Positions 1 through 10,983 are shown, numbered from the stretch's first letter. The stretch is DNA of 64,000 nucleotides from Phragmites australis (GCF_958298935.1 NC_084927.1:15280001-15344000), one strand, 5' to 3'. Numbers and translations: made by a program. Notes: generated from the letters alone by a model not told the origin.

Positions 1-8
1 GTTGGCGG

Positions 9-253
9 ACAGAATGCCTGTCCAGGACGGTGGCTTATGCCTTCAAGATGCTGGAGCGGTCTTTGCCTATCCGCCATGTAGTTTAGCGAGACCTTAAAGA
101 TGATGGACGGAATGCCTGTCTAGCACGGAAGCTTATACCTTCAAGATGCTGGAGCGGTCTTTGCCTATTCGCCACGTAGGTTGGCGAGACCTTAAAGATG
201 GTGGACGGAATGCCCTTCCAGCATGGAGGCTTATTCCTTCAAGATGCTGGAGG
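9..253 (-). repeat. 98-bp tandem repeat in the 3' region of the Tat element
   Basis: Units begin at 9, 107 and 205, giving an exact 98-bp period for two full copies and about half of a third; the array may continue past the left edge. The copies differ by scattered substitutions. It lies downstream of the integrase stop codon (minus strand), between coding region and the expected 3' LTR. Tandem arrays at this position are known in Tat/Retand elements and can seed satellite DNA. Confidence 0.9.
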
Positions 254-1639
254 GTCTCTTTTTTCCCTTCTTTTTTTTGGGTATCTTCGGAGAGGACTGA
301 GCCTAGGGCTCTCTATGCATAGTACTTGCGGAGGGTCTTCGCATCCTAACTGTGTTTGAGGGGGTCCCTTCTGTATCGGTCTATTTGACTTGAGGATCAA
401 GTATGGGCCTTCCCATTTGTTGCGTAGCTTTCCTAGGGCTAGGGCACGTCGAAGCACTAGATCGCCGGGTTTGAAGTTTCGTGGCACAACCCTTGGATCG
501 TACCATGCCTTAGTTTTCTTGATGTAGTGATCGAGGTTCTGAATGGCATGGAACCGTGTACCTTCGGTAAGGTCGAGGGAGAGCTCCCTTTCTCCGTTAG
601 TTTGTGGAAGTTGTACCCAGAGTGAGCAACCCTTGACCTCGTTGGGGGTCATGGCCTCGTCTATGTACAAGAGGCGGAAGGGTGTGAACCCGGTGGCTCG
701 CGTGATAGTGGTGCGGAGGGACCACAAAACCTTGAGAAGTTCCTCGACCCATAGGCCTCGAGCTAAGCCAACGAGGCGGCGATTTAGACCGGAGAGGATG
801 TTGCAGTTGGCCCTTTTGACGGCCCCATTGAACTGAGGGTGTCGAACTGCTGTGAAGCATAATTCGATGTCAAGGTTGTCGCATAACTGTATGAAAGGCC
901 CAGAGTCAAATTGTGTGCCGTTGTCCACCATGAGCTGTCGTGGGATGCCGAAGTGGTAGATTATGTTCTTCCAGAAGAATTTCTGGACATTTTTTGACGT
1001 GATTGCAGTGAGGGGTTCAGCCTCGACCCATTTGATGAAGTACTCTAATTCTACCAATGCGTACTGAAGGTTGCCTTTGGCACGGGGAAATGGACCAATG
1101 AGGTCCATACCCCAAGGAGCCAGGGGCCTAACAGGGGCAATTGGTTGCAAGGGAGTTGGAGGTTGGTGGCTTCGACATCCCATCCATTGGCATTCTTGGC
1201 AGGTGCGGACGAGGTCTTCCACATCGCACATGATCGTAGGCCAATGGAGCCATTGGTGAAGTGCCTTACCGGCTAGGGCACGAGGCACCAGATGATTGCC
1301 GCAAAGGACTTCATGTATTTCTTGGAGGAGGTCGGCTCCTTCTTGTTTTGTAATGCAGCGAAGGAGGGGAGCACAGATACATGTCTTGTAAAGGGCGCCA
1401 TTTATAAGACGGTAGCCCCTGGCGCGATGCTGGATGCGGCGGAGTGCAATCGGGTCATCCAATTCTTCTGTTCCTCTCAGGAAGGATAGGAGGGGGGCCC
1501 TCCAATCTGCGACTACGATGGGGAGGATGACGGCGGCCGTCTCATCAAGAGCTCTGGCAGTCGGCTGGTGTAGGGTCTCGAGGAAGGTGCCTATCGGTGG
1601 GTCTTTACCCATGGCTGCAGCCTTTGCTAGGGCATCTGC
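239..1639 (-). pseudogene. Integrase region of the Tat-element polyprotein
   Basis: An open frame of 457 codons ends at 239. Near its N-terminal third is an HHCC zinc-binding region (His pair in IHEVLCGNH, Cys pair in CQEC). The DDE core follows: first Asp in GMDLIGPFP and second Asp in VDNGTQF. At the place of the catalytic Glu the text is NGAVKRAN, where families normally have Glu four residues after Asn-Gly, so Lys replaces it. The frame ends in a basic C-terminal tail. It continues the frame of the upstream RNase H and is separated from it only by a TAG at 1642-1640. The substituted Glu and the stop mark it as dead. Confidence 0.88.
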
Positions 1640-2122
1640 CTAACTGTTGTCCGGCCGCGGTATGCTTCGTATTGATATGCTGCGGAAGTGTGCCTCAGCC
1701 TTGTGAATGGCCTCGAGGTATGTTGTCATGTCTGGATGCTGAACTTGGAAGTTCTTGTTGACATGACCAGCGATTATCTGAGAGTCGGTACGGATGATGA
1801 CTCTGGCTGTCCCCAAGGCTCGGGCCTTTCGGAGGCCTAAGAGGACGGCCTCGTATTCGGCTATATTGTTGGTCGTGCTGAAATCCAGGCGAGCAGCGTA
1901 TTGGACCTGCTGGTCCATGGGAGAGATGAGGACCACGCCGGCTCCGGAGCCGATGGAGCAGTATGCTCCGTCAGTGTAGATGGTCCAGATGTTTTGGGTG
2001 GGTGTAGTGGTGGGTTCGGTGGGTGTCAGGTCCATTCGGCAATGAAGTCTACCAAGATTTAGGATTTGACGGCGGTGCGGGCCACAAACCTTACCACGAA
2101 GGGGGCTAACTCTACCACCCAC
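1640..2122 (-). pseudogene. Second (archaeal-type) RNase H domain of the Tat element
   Basis: The frame shows the three acidic positions of an RNase H1 fold: Asp in YTDGAYCS, Glu in NNIAEYEA, and Asp in RTDSQIIAG. The run NNIAEYEAVLLGL is typical of the extra RNase H found only in Tat-lineage elements, while the element's ordinary RNase H lies just upstream (about 2490-2059). The frame stops at a TAG (1642-1640) where the polyprotein should read on into integrase, so this is a nonsense mutation in an otherwise continuous frame. Its join to the upstream RNase H also needs a frame change near 2059-2122. Confidence 0.85.
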
Positions 2123-3372
2123 TTTCCTATGCGTCCCGTTACCTCCCAGTTGCGAAACATGTCACCAAGCGGGTACGAGGTTGGGACAGTGATGTCGTAG
2201 GTAAGGAAGTAGTGTTGGAGCTTGCGTGAGGCCATCAAAAGGGTGTAGGCTATTTTTTCGAGCTCAGTGTAGCGTGTCTTGGCCCCAGCTAAGGCCTCTG
2301 AGACATAGTATACAACCCTTTGAGTGGAGAGACCGTTACTCTTTTCCTCTCGTACCAGGGCGGCGCTGATGGCGGACGCAGAGACGGATAGGTATAGGAG
2401 TAGTCCTTCACCGGGGAGAGGAATCACAAGTGTTTCGAGGTGGGAAAGGTGTGCCTTTAGGGCCTCGAATGCCGTCTGGCAGTCTGGCATCTAGCTAAAT
2501 GGCTTGGAGCCCCTCAGCGTTTTGAAGAAAGGGAGGCTGTGCTCAGCAGATTTTGCAAGGAAGCGGCTGAGGGCCGCAAGGCTGCCGGCCAGGCATTGTA
2601 CTTCTTTTGGATTAGCGAGAGGCGACATTTCTGCGATGGCACAAATCTTTCCCGGATTGCCTCAAAGCCTCTTTGGGAGATGAGATATCCTAGCATCTTT
2701 TCCATCCCTAATGCTAAATGCACATTTTTCTGGGTTCAGCCGCACGCCAGCGGCCCGAGGGATGTTGAATGTTTCTTGCAGTTCAGCAACATGATTGGCT
2801 TCTAGTTGGCTTTTTACCACGATATCATCCACGTAGGCCTCGATGTTGCGGCCCAACTACTGTTGCAGCACTTTGTGTACTAGGTGAGAGAAGGTGGCCC
2901 CAGCATTCCAAAGAACGAAGGGCATCCAGACGTAGCAGTACACTCCGAATGGGGGTAATGAAGCTGGTCTTGCTCTCATCCTCCGTTGCCATCCACACCT
3001 GGTGGTACCGGGAGTAGGCATCGAGGAAGCTCAGCATTTTGCAGCCGGCGGTGGAATCCACTAGCTGGTCAATGCGAGGAAGGGGGTACAGATCCATGGG
3101 GCATACTTTGTTTAATGACGCGAAATCTATGCACATACGCCATTTTCAAGCTGTGTTTCTTGACCAGGATGGTGTTGGAGAGCCAATCAGAGTGGATGAC
3201 CTCTCAAATAACACCGGCTTTCAGTAGCTTCTGGACTTCTTCCTTTGCGGCTTCTGCCCGCTCCGGAGAGAGCTTGTGAAGCCCCTAGCGTATGGGCCTT
3301 GCCTTCGGGTCGACCTGAAGTGAGTGCTCGATGATGCTGCGGTTGACTCTTGGGAGGTCCTGTGAGGACCAT
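2059..3372 (-). pseudogene. Reverse transcriptase and first RNase H of the Tat element, frameshifted
   Basis: Pieces in several minus frames line up in order. A finger/palm segment (about 3136-2940) contains the stretch MCIDFASLNKVCP and the downstream FLDAYSRYHQ motif. A second frame (about 2856-2662) carries the polymerase motif YVDD near 2835-2824. A third frame covers the connection (about 2723-2514). The classical gypsy RNase H (2490-2059) includes YYVSEALAGAKTRYTELEK. At least three frameshifts or stops separate these pieces, so no active polymerase can be made. Upstream, 3372-3187 aligns in sense with the N-terminal RT region but is likewise out of frame. Confidence 0.85.
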
Positions 3373-3657
3373 GCGAAGGTGTTGAGATTACCCCGCAAGA
3401 CGGCCAGAAGTTGGGCTTCTTGCACGGAGGTGAGGTCCGCCCTATTCAGAAGGTCCGGTCATGTTGGTCTTGGTGTATGGAGACCAGCTTTATGTCCCAA
3501 TCCGGTTGTGGCCTCGGAGGGCAGCGGTGCTCAGGATGCGCCAATGGAGTGTCCTTCGAGTCCTCCTGTGTCATTGCATGGATATGGCGACTGGGGAGCA
3601 GAGCAGGGTGCCCATACTCGATGCGCCTAGCCAGGTCTTGGTCGTCGTGGATGGTTA

Positions 3658-3990
3658 TTAGCCCCTAGGTCCGGGCATATTCAGGCAGAGGTAATTGTGA
3701 TGGGGTACAACTCCGAATCTGTTCAGAGTTCCCCGTCTCAGGATGGCATTGTAGGCGTATGGTACATCCACGACGTCGAAGGTGATGACCTCGGATCGTG
3801 ATGCAGAGCCCTCGCCGAAGATGATCGGGAGTTCTATCTGTCCCAAGGCATTGAGGGGGGCCCCATCGAATCCCTGGAGGGGTCTGCTGCTTGGTGAGAG
3901 CCGGCTTCATGGAATTCAGAGCTGGTCAAAGGCATGCACGAATAGGAGGTCCGCCGAGCTACCTCCATCGACCAGTATTCTTTGGACCTA
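3658..3990 (-). pseudogene. Aspartic protease region of the Tat element
   Basis: At about 3985-3921 the minus strand reads RILVDGGSSADLLF, the D-G-G active-site signature that plant Tat-type proteases show in place of D-S/T-G. Downstream, a frame from 3846 to 3658 carries the later part of the fold (ITFDVVDVPYAYNAILRR resembles the family's usual strand near the flap and C-terminal Asn-Ala-Ile motif). The two parts are in different frames. The interval 3991-4344 between gag and this block is a decayed linker with no clean frame. Confidence 0.75.
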
Positions 3991-4344
3991 GACTTCGGTG
4001 ATGTTGGCTGAGATGACCAGGGAATCGGAGTGGGGAAATTTTACCCCCTCGGAGTCATCGATGGTGAACGTCATGAGGGTGTCGGCCCAGTCGGGGGCCT
4101 GTCGATGGATGCTAGTCGCTCCGATGTGGTGTACCCCACGTGCGTAGTCTCACCATTGTCATTTCGAAGTGCAACCGGAGCTCCCTCCACCGGTAATGGC
4201 GAGGACAATCTATTTGCCATGTGCCCCTTCGTCACTGTACCGCTCTAGGGATGATTGGAGTGGTGAAGGTAGGGCTAGCTGCGGAGGATTTTGCAGGGCT
4301 AGATGGTCGATCCGTCGGTTGGCCCATTGCCTGCGATCTTTGGA

Positions 4345-5586
4345 TCACCCCTTGGGGGGATCATCAGTTGAGGCGAAGGCCACCTGCCTTCCAAGGTACT
4401 CCTCTCGGAATGTGGTGAGGGTTCGGAAATTGTCGGTATTATGTCCTCGTCCTGCGTCGTGTAGAGTGCACCAGGATACTTCCTTAGAATGTTGGTTTGG
4501 AGTGTGGCTTCGCTCCGGGAGGCCTCCGGAGCGTCCCCAGCCGCATCCTCTAGGGTGGCTTTGGTTCGGAGCCCCACGGCTTGGGCTGATATTGCTGACA
4601 TTTCGGCGTTGTTGTTGTTGCCTCCTTTGGGACCCAGCGGTAAGGGCCTCCTCGAAGCTCCTCTTTGTTGGGGTAGCGGGGGCGTGTGACGATCCGGCCT
4701 GTGAGTGCGGCCTCTCGGGATTGGCTCGGGAAGCCTCGCTAGCTTGTGAGTGCCTCCGGCGGAGTTTTTCCTCCTCCGCCCATGCATATTCCTCGAACTT
4801 GCTCATGAGGACTTATATCGTGCGTATTGGGCGTCGGTTCACCTGATTGTATAGGGGGCCTTTGGCCAGGCCCTGGGTTGCGGCGTCGATGACCGAAGAG
4901 TCCAATATGCCCCTAATCTGGGCTTTGGTCTGGGAGAACCTTTGGAAGTAGTCCCGGAGGGTTTCGTCTGGCTCCTGCCTGATAGTGAACAGGCTGCTGG
5001 AGGTTACTGGTTCGATGAAGGTGCCCTGGAAGTTGCTACGGAAGAGGTCTCGGAGTTGGGGCCAGGTGTGAATGGTGCCGGGGTCCAGTGCCCAGAACCT
5101 GCGTATGGCCACCTCTTCTAAGGCGAGGGGGAAGCATTTAGCCATGGTGGCCGGTCCGCCTCTGCTGGCCTCTATGGTTAGGGCATAGGATCGGGTGAAC
5201 TCGTCGGGGTCCGAATCACTTTTAAACTTGGGAAACTTCGGGGTCCAAAAACCCTCTAGGAAGGGTATGGCCTGCAGGTTGGCTGCAGAGGAGAGTCGTG
5301 GTCTTGGCAGAACGGTGTTGTCGGTGGTAGCGTCGGCCGCAGCCCCTAGGGACGTAGCGGGGGCCTCGCCTTGTTGTTGCTGGGTCTTCGGGGTAGAGAA
5401 CCCTTTGGTGTCGCCTACAGCTGTGGTTATGGTTGGGTCGGTGGTGACCGTAAGGTTCCCGTTCCCCTCGGCTGGGGGCCTATTGTCGGCGTCTCCTGCG
5501 TATAGCTGGCTGGACTGCCATGTAGGCATGACTGGGGGGTCGGCCGCTGTCGACGCGGCCTTGGTGGTCTTCTTCTTAGGTGGCAT
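4345..5586 (-). pseudogene. Gag of the Tat element with an in-frame stop
   Basis: The frame starts with MPPKKKTTKA at 5586, 48 bases inside the end of the 5' LTR on the minus strand. It holds a retrotransposon-gag capsid domain at about residues 105-235 (FKSDSDPDEFTRSY, TLRDYFQRFSQ, DSSVIDAATQGL). A TAA at 4815-4813 interrupts it, after which the same frame resumes through FEEYAWAEEEKLRRR to 4345. A degenerate zinc-knuckle-like stretch (CTLHDAGRGHNTDNF, last Cys lost) follows. A frameshift near 4370 separates it from the next segment. Confidence 0.85.
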
Positions 5587-5615
5587 CCTACCTCTCTTAG
5601 CACTTCTGTGTTAGA

Positions 5616-5631
5616 GTCCCCACGGACGGCG
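5616..5631 (-). other. Probable primer-binding site of the Tat element
   Basis: Directly after the LTR end, the minus strand reads CGCCGTCCGTGGGGAC. This resembles the GGCGCCGTCTGTGGGGA-type site that follows the 5' LTR in many Tat-lineage elements. It is a few bases inside the LTR boundary proposed here. The tRNA identity is not assigned. Confidence 0.5.
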
Positions 5632-5862
5632 TGTGTTGGAGCAAGAGTTCATCTTGCCCTAGCAAGTACGGCAAGAGTTTCTTCTAAGGAGAAGACTCAA
5701 GCTTAGAGACGAAGTTTAAGAGGAAAGAACACCACAAATGTATTGATGGTAGAAAAAATGGATCGCTCTGGGAGGAGTATCACAACGTGACTTGGTGTGT
5801 TTTCACCTTTGTGTCTTTTTTGCTGTCTAACTCGTCCTCCTGCCCAGATGACCATGGCTCCC

Positions 5863-5870
5863 TATTTATA
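5863..5870 (-). promoter_or_regulatory. TATA box of the Tat-element LTR
   Basis: The minus strand reads TATAAATA inside a GC-containing context (GGCCCTATAAATAGGG), about 230 bases upstream of the LTR end. This is a normal spacing for the LTR promoter. Confidence 0.6.
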
Positions 5871-6257
5871 GGGCCGTGCGTAGCTTAGCGTATAAGTTAT
5901 CATAATGTACAAATATCCAGGATCTGACTGAATTACTGGGCCTTATCCCAGATAACTACGTTCTACCCTATCGGGGAGATAAATATCCACCGTGGTAATT
6001 ATCATGGTGCCTGCCCCCTGAAGGGGCGAGCTGGTCGCCAACCACGGTCCGGCGCTGCACTGTCAGGGGTGTCAGGACAGCCTCCATCTTGCCGGGGTGT
6101 CAGAGCGACGTCCACTAGCCTAGGTATTTAATGCCGATCACCTCCTTGCAGGAAAAGTACGACCAATGCTTCCCTTTTGGCAGATCTTTCCTGAGGCCTA
6201 ATGACTCACCCAGTAGCCTCCGAGAAGTCGGCCTGGGCAATGGGAGGCTGAGGCTTC

Positions 6258-6430
6258 AGGAGACCGAGCCTTTGGGAGGCTGAGCCTCCGGGAGGCAGGA
6301 CGCCGGAAGGCTAGGGCTTCGGGAGGCCGAGGCCTTAGGAGACCGAGCCTTTGGGAGGCTGAGCCTCCGAGAGGTAGGACTCCAGAAGGCTGAGGCTTCG
6401 GGAGGTCGAGGCCTTAGGAGGTCGGGCTGG
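6258..6430. repeat. 79-bp tandem repeat inside the LTR
   Basis: Units start at 6258, 6337 and 6416 (79-bp period, two full copies plus a stub). Each is built of shorter GC-rich variants of gggaggctgag and gggaggccgag. It lies upstream of the TATA box with respect to LTR transcription, so it may affect promoter activity. Confidence 0.8.
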
Positions 6431-6476
6431 TTAAGCTAAGGTGCCGCCGGGGGGTCCTTAATAACGATCCCCAACA

Positions 6477-6819
6477 TTTTGCTCCTGGAAGAATCCAAAT
6501 AGCCCTATATAAGTCAATCTTGTTGTTACTTCCCCTTTATCTCATTTGGTTCATGATATGCACATCAGCCCACATGACTATTTTGTGTGGATTTTATATT
6601 GGTTGTATGCTTTTGTCAAAAATGCATTTAGTAAAATATGGCTCATCTCATGAGCAGTTTAGTTAGGCTTAAATTCTTACTTGAGACGAGATCATGTTAG
6701 TGAGTTTACTTAGCAGAAGTTGACCTTGTGTAGTCATAAGTGATGCCTAAGTGTATAAACCACGGCTATTATATTATGAGCTTGAGCTTACTTGAGTTAC
6801 AAGAGAGCCTAGGATCAAG
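6477..6819. repeat. Left part of an old sequence unit interrupted by four CACTA insertions (copy 1)
   Basis: From about 6570 this stretch aligns with 40670-40830: both contain attttgtgtggat, gagatcat, acttagcagaa, and attatat(t)gagcttgagctta. The unit resumes after each CACTA element at 36639-36709, 38019-38082, 38984-39220 and from about 40511, and a diverged uninterrupted copy follows at about 40660-41420. No coding sequence is seen. Whether the unit is itself an ancient transposon is unknown. Confidence 0.7.
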
Positions 6820-6822
6820 CTA

Positions 6823-8035
6823 CACTACTACAAAATCGGCCTTACATGCTAACTCATCACTATATGTTCATAAGCCGCATAGAAAGAATCTGTTATCGTG
6901 GCTTACGAACTTGCAGTGATAAGGGGAATCATTGTCGGCTGATGACTTGAGCTAGCAGTGATACTCGGCTCCATAATAACTGCCGGCTGACTTCACCAGC
7001 CAACAACGATAGTGGGACATAACTGCCAACTGATTATATGAGCCGGCAGTGATGTCTCGGTTATATAAAAGTGATCTTCTCATTCCTAAGCCCAAGCAAA
7101 ACAGATAGGAGCTCTATTTTTGCTCGGTGGCGGCCATTTTTTGTCACCTAGTTAATAGGGGCTTTAAAATTTTGAGGTATCCTCCTGCCCTAGATGTTTA
7201 AAGGTATGTAATTTCATTTTTAGCTGAATTATATTTGCTAAATTTCTCTAGATATTGAAATGATGGAGATGAACATATGGCCATGATGTTTTAGGACAAT
7301 GTAGATGTAATTATACCTCATTTATGATATGGAAGCTTCAATTAGTAGCTTATGGTGGTAAGTATCTTTATTATTGATTTACATTAGCTATAGGTATGAG
7401 TATATTTATTTTTTATTTTTAATGAATTAGAAAAATTAGCTATACAATTAAGGTATAGAGCATGCTCTAATTATATTTTTATATATTTTAATCAATTAGC
7501 AAGCTCCAATATAGAAACTTTAGGTCTGAGCATATTTATTTTTTTATTTGTAATGAATTAGAAAAATGAGACATGATATTTAGGTATGTAGCAGGCTCCA
7601 AATATTTTTTTTATATTTTATTTAATTAGCATGCTCCAATTTGGAAACTTTAAGTATGAACATATTTATTTTGATATTTAATGAATTATAAAATTTAGCC
7701 ATGATATTTAGGTATGTAGCAAGATCCAATTATATTTTTATATTTTATTTAATTAGCAAGCTTTAATATAGAAACTTTATGTATGAGATTATTTATTTTT
7801 CATTTTTACTTAATTAGTCCTACATAAGGGTTGAATAATAATGAAATTTTTTAGGGATGGCACTAACAAACACTCATCGGAAGTGGACGCGAAAGCATAC
7901 AAAAGATGGCTCCTCCAACCCAGGCCAATTGCCGGTAGTATATGGAGAGGTAATTTATTTGTTTGTGATTATAAAATCTTCTAGATATTTTGAATATGGA
8001 TTTACAATAATGATATAATTGTAGAAGGATAAAAA
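6823..8035. other. 5' terminal and subterminal region of the giant CACTA
   Basis: 6823-7060 holds direct and inverted copies of a short motif (cggctgatgacttgagctagcagtga, ccggctgacttcaccagc, gagccggcagtgatg), the usual transposase-binding subterminal repeats. 7240-7860 is AT-rich and contains several copies of a block with aattagcaagctccaatatagaaact and ttaggtatg spaced about 110 bp. Similar blocks recur at 26230-26640 after the TNP2 gene. 7869-7960 may be a short first exon ending at a GT, but I could not confirm it. Confidence 0.65.
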
Positions 8036-9624
8036 ATGAATTTACGATGCGAGCCATGTGAGCGCAGAATACAAGAATGGCTTGGTGTATTTCCTATAGT
8101 AGTCGCGGCACACAAGCCAAATACACAGTCTGAATACATGTGTTATCCATGTGTCGATTGCGAGAACAAAAAGCAGTTTTTCACCATCCAGCAGATACAT
8201 TCCCACTTGATGCCAAGGGACTTTATGCCTTGCTATACCCATTGGAACGAGCACGGTGAAGCTGAGATAGTACAAGAAGGGTAACACATTGGCAAAAAAA
8301 TGACAAAGAATTATGCACCACTATGCTAGCTGATGAATACATTGACTTGTCGTCTGTCGAAGATACGTTAGTTGATGATGGTCTAGAGAAGATGTTGGTT
8401 GACGATGATGACAATGATCTAGAGCAGATGTTGCGTGATGCAGATGGGAACTTCACCGATGAAAGAAAGTTTTAAAAGTTTTAGCGTATGGTAGAGGACT
8501 CTAAAACACTGTTGTCCGCGAGCCGCGAGAAGAAGCACACAAAGTTGTATATCATGTTTTTACTGCTACAATTGAATGCAATCAATGGGTGGTCTGATAC
8601 AAGCTTCATAGAATTGTTACTATTCTTGAAGAAATTGTTTCTAAAGGGAAATGTGCTGTCTAAAAACACGTACCAAGGCAAGCAGGTTGTGTGCCTATTG
8701 GAGTTGAAAGTACATAACATATATGCATGTCCAAACGATTGCATGTTGTATCACGAAGAGCATGCAGCCTTGGAAGCGTGTCTCAACTATGGTGCATTAT
8801 GGTACAAGCGTGACGGTGATGATATTGATGGTGAAGGAAAGAAGAAAAGGTATCCTGTCAAGGTGGTGTGGTATTTTCCTATAGCCCCCTGTTTGAAGCG
8901 TTTATTCGCGAACAAAAGGTATGCCGAATTGATGAGATGACACACCGAGGAGCGCAAGGATGATGAAAGCTGAGACACCCTTTGCAGAAGGTGTGAGGAA
9001 TATAAGATTTGGGTTGAGTATGGATGGGATGGGTCCATTCGGCAACATAGCAGTAGTCATAGCACTTCACATGTGACTATGTATCTACAACCTTCCTCCT
9101 TGATTATGTATGAAGCGGAAGTACCTTATGATACCAGTGCTGATACAAGGGCCGAGGCTACCTAGCAACGATATCGATGTCTATCTAAAACCAATAATGG
9201 AAGATCTTGTAACACTGTGGAACGGTTGTGTGTGGATATGGGATAAATGCAAACGAGAGAATTTCACCCTATGCGCAATGCTGTTCATAACAATATAAGA
9301 TTGATGAGTCCTTGGTAACCTATCAGGCCAGACTGTCAAAGACCACTTTGCATGTGTGCATTGCTTGGATCAAACAGAGAGCTTGTGGCTGAAGAACTGC
9401 TGAAAAATAGTGTACCTAGGTCATCGTAAATTTCTTCGCAAGGATCACCCGTACTGTAGAAATAGGAGACTTTTGATGGGAAAGTTGAGACTCGACCACC
9501 TCCTAAGCATCGCACTGTGAGATAGGTATATGAGATGGTAAAATAACTTAGGGTTATCCTTGGAAAAGGACACGGCAATACACCAGTTCTGAAATCTAAT
9601 CTTAGAGCTCCTATTTTCAAAAAG
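8036..9624 (+). pseudogene. TNP2-like CACTA transposase, N-terminal and central part (copy A)
   Basis: The first 83 codons match the plant transposase-associated domain: a Cys-rich CYPCVDCENKKQF segment followed by HLMPRDFMPCYTHWNEHGE. The core resembles the Transposase_21 family: VQ..IQGPRLPSNDIDVYLKP then LWNGCVWIWDKC near 9140-9250, and DHFACVHCLDQTESLWLK near 9340-9400. Several stops and frame changes interrupt it, for instance after 8470, 8940 and 9290. At 9624 the gene is cut by a copia element and resumes at 15742. The protein would cut and join CACTA ends; this copy is inactive. Confidence 0.85.
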
Positions 9625-10826
9625 TATAGCGAAAATAGCCCTATTAAGCCATGATTGTGATTTTGGTGATTAATGACAACATAGTCAATGAGACTAACAT
9701 GTTTGTCAGGAATATATGTTAGTAGGTCTCATAGTGCAATACATGAAGAAGCCACAACAACTGGGACAAAGTTGAACTGAATTGGAGAAGTCACAGGAAG
9801 AGTTGCCTCACCGGATGGTCCGGTGCTTTGGGTGTTGAACTCACCGGAGCATATGTGACAAAGGGGAGAGAGGCCTAAAGATCTCACCGGAAGGTCCGGT
9901 GATCAGAGAAGATATACACCGAAGCATTTTATTCAGAGAAGATTGCAGTCATTGAAGTTGAAGATCAAAGCATCGGATAGTACGATAATCAATGTGTTGC
10001 ACACACTGGATAATGAACAGTACAAAGAGGTAGAATGAAGTTCAACGCACCGGATGGTCCAGTGATGGAGGCTGTGCACACCGGAGTATTATTTCTAGAA
10101 AGGGTTGCATTGGTTCAGTTGCTAGAGTCAACTCACCGGATAGTCCGGTGATGAAGTGATGTACACTGGATGCTTTCACCGGAGCAATTTACACAAAGAA
10201 GAAGAAAAGGCTCGGATGACTCAGGATAATTCACCAGATAGTCCGATGATGTAGATGAAGTATGCACCGTAGTGTGCAGTGTTCATAGAGGCTTGAGTGG
10301 GGATTCCAATGGCTAGTTTGTGAGAGTTTACTCCGACTTGGTGTGGAGCAGCGATGAGAAGCGCATATGGGGACACAGAGACCCTTTCCATGGTGGCTCA
10401 AGCTCTGAAGTGATTATGGTGGCAAGGAAACTGAAGAGAGGCTAGTGGTGAGGCCTTATATTGGTGGCTCATTGGGGTTGAGATCTTGTCTTTGTGACTT
10501 GATGGCTCAATAGTCGTGACCAGGTGCCGATTGATAGCATATCCTTGGTGGAACTCTAACGTGGACTAGAGGTGGTATTCATGCCATCGATACCATGGGA
10601 TAAAAATCCCTTATGCCGAGTTGACTCTCTCTACCTCATTTATGTTTCCGCATTTACCTTCTTATATAGGTTGCAAGCGTTTTGATCGGTAGAGTAGACA
10701 CACTAGATAAACTTATAGCACATCTAGATAAAATTTGATATAGGTTTATTTGGTGTTGTTTTTGGAGCTGAAATAGTTCTAGGTTTCCTAATTTATCCCC
10801 CTCTTAGGATATCACCGATCCCTTCA
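9625..10826 (+). repeat. 5' LTR of copia element 1, with a 0.39-kb internal deletion
   Basis: It is 1202 bp, begins tatagcgaaaatagccc (TG mutated to TA) and ends gatcccttca. Compared with the 1594-bp 3' LTR it lacks the segment equivalent to about 14854-15239, which contains the TATA box. The join at about 10329-10333 falls on a short actc match. It carries six imperfect dyads of the form caccgga-N-tccggtg at about 9811, 9887, 9974, 10050, 10136 and 10234. Confidence 0.9.
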
Positions 10827-10828
10827 AC

Positions 10829-10840
10829 TGGTATCAAAGC
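10829..10840 (+). other. Primer-binding site of copia element 1
   Basis: TGGTATCAAAGC starts two bases after the LTR. It differs by one base from TGGTATCAGAGC, the complement of the initiator tRNA-Met 3' end used by most plant copia elements. Confidence 0.85.
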
Positions 10841-10983
10841 TAGGGCTCACATCTAGCACTTCAATTTATGTTAGAGTTTCACACCTTTCATAAGGTTTTG
10901 CCAATTCAAGTGGGATTTGAGCCTTAGTCTCATTTGATCGGTTAGGCTTCACCGCCTAGTGAGTTGTGATGTTCGAGGTTGTG

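Larger units (their letters stand above)
1..6476 (-). mobile_element. Ty3/gypsy LTR retrotransposon, Tat lineage, decayed, 3' end off window
   Basis: Read on the minus strand, the order is 5' LTR (6476-5634), primer-binding site, gag, protease, reverse transcriptase, RNase H, a second RNase H, integrase, then a tandem-repeat tract that runs off the left edge. Pol order with integrase last is Ty3/gypsy. The second, archaeal-type RNase H between the normal RNase H and integrase is the known hallmark of the plant Tat lineage (RIRE2, Retand, Cinful-like). Every coding domain is recognisable, but stops and frameshifts break gag and pol, so the copy cannot encode a working polyprotein. The 3' LTR is not in the window, so the target duplication cannot be tested; the bases next to the 5' LTR are ttttg (6477-6481). 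Confidence 0.9.
5634..6476 (-). repeat. 5' LTR of the Tat element
   Basis: On the minus strand it begins TGTTGGGGAT at 6476 and ends CTCCAACA at 5634, giving TG...CA termini with a short inverted repeat and a length of 843 bp. A primer-binding-like site and gag follow immediately. It contains a TATA box and a 79-bp tandem repeat. The opposite LTR is outside the window, so the ends rest on motif reading rather than on an LTR pair. Confidence 0.75.

Noticed and set aside
9..253. CRISPR array
   Set aside because: The repeats are contiguous 98-bp units without spacers, in plant retroelement sequence.
10829..10840. A tRNA-Met gene
   Set aside because: Only the 12-base primer-binding complement is present; there is no tRNA body.
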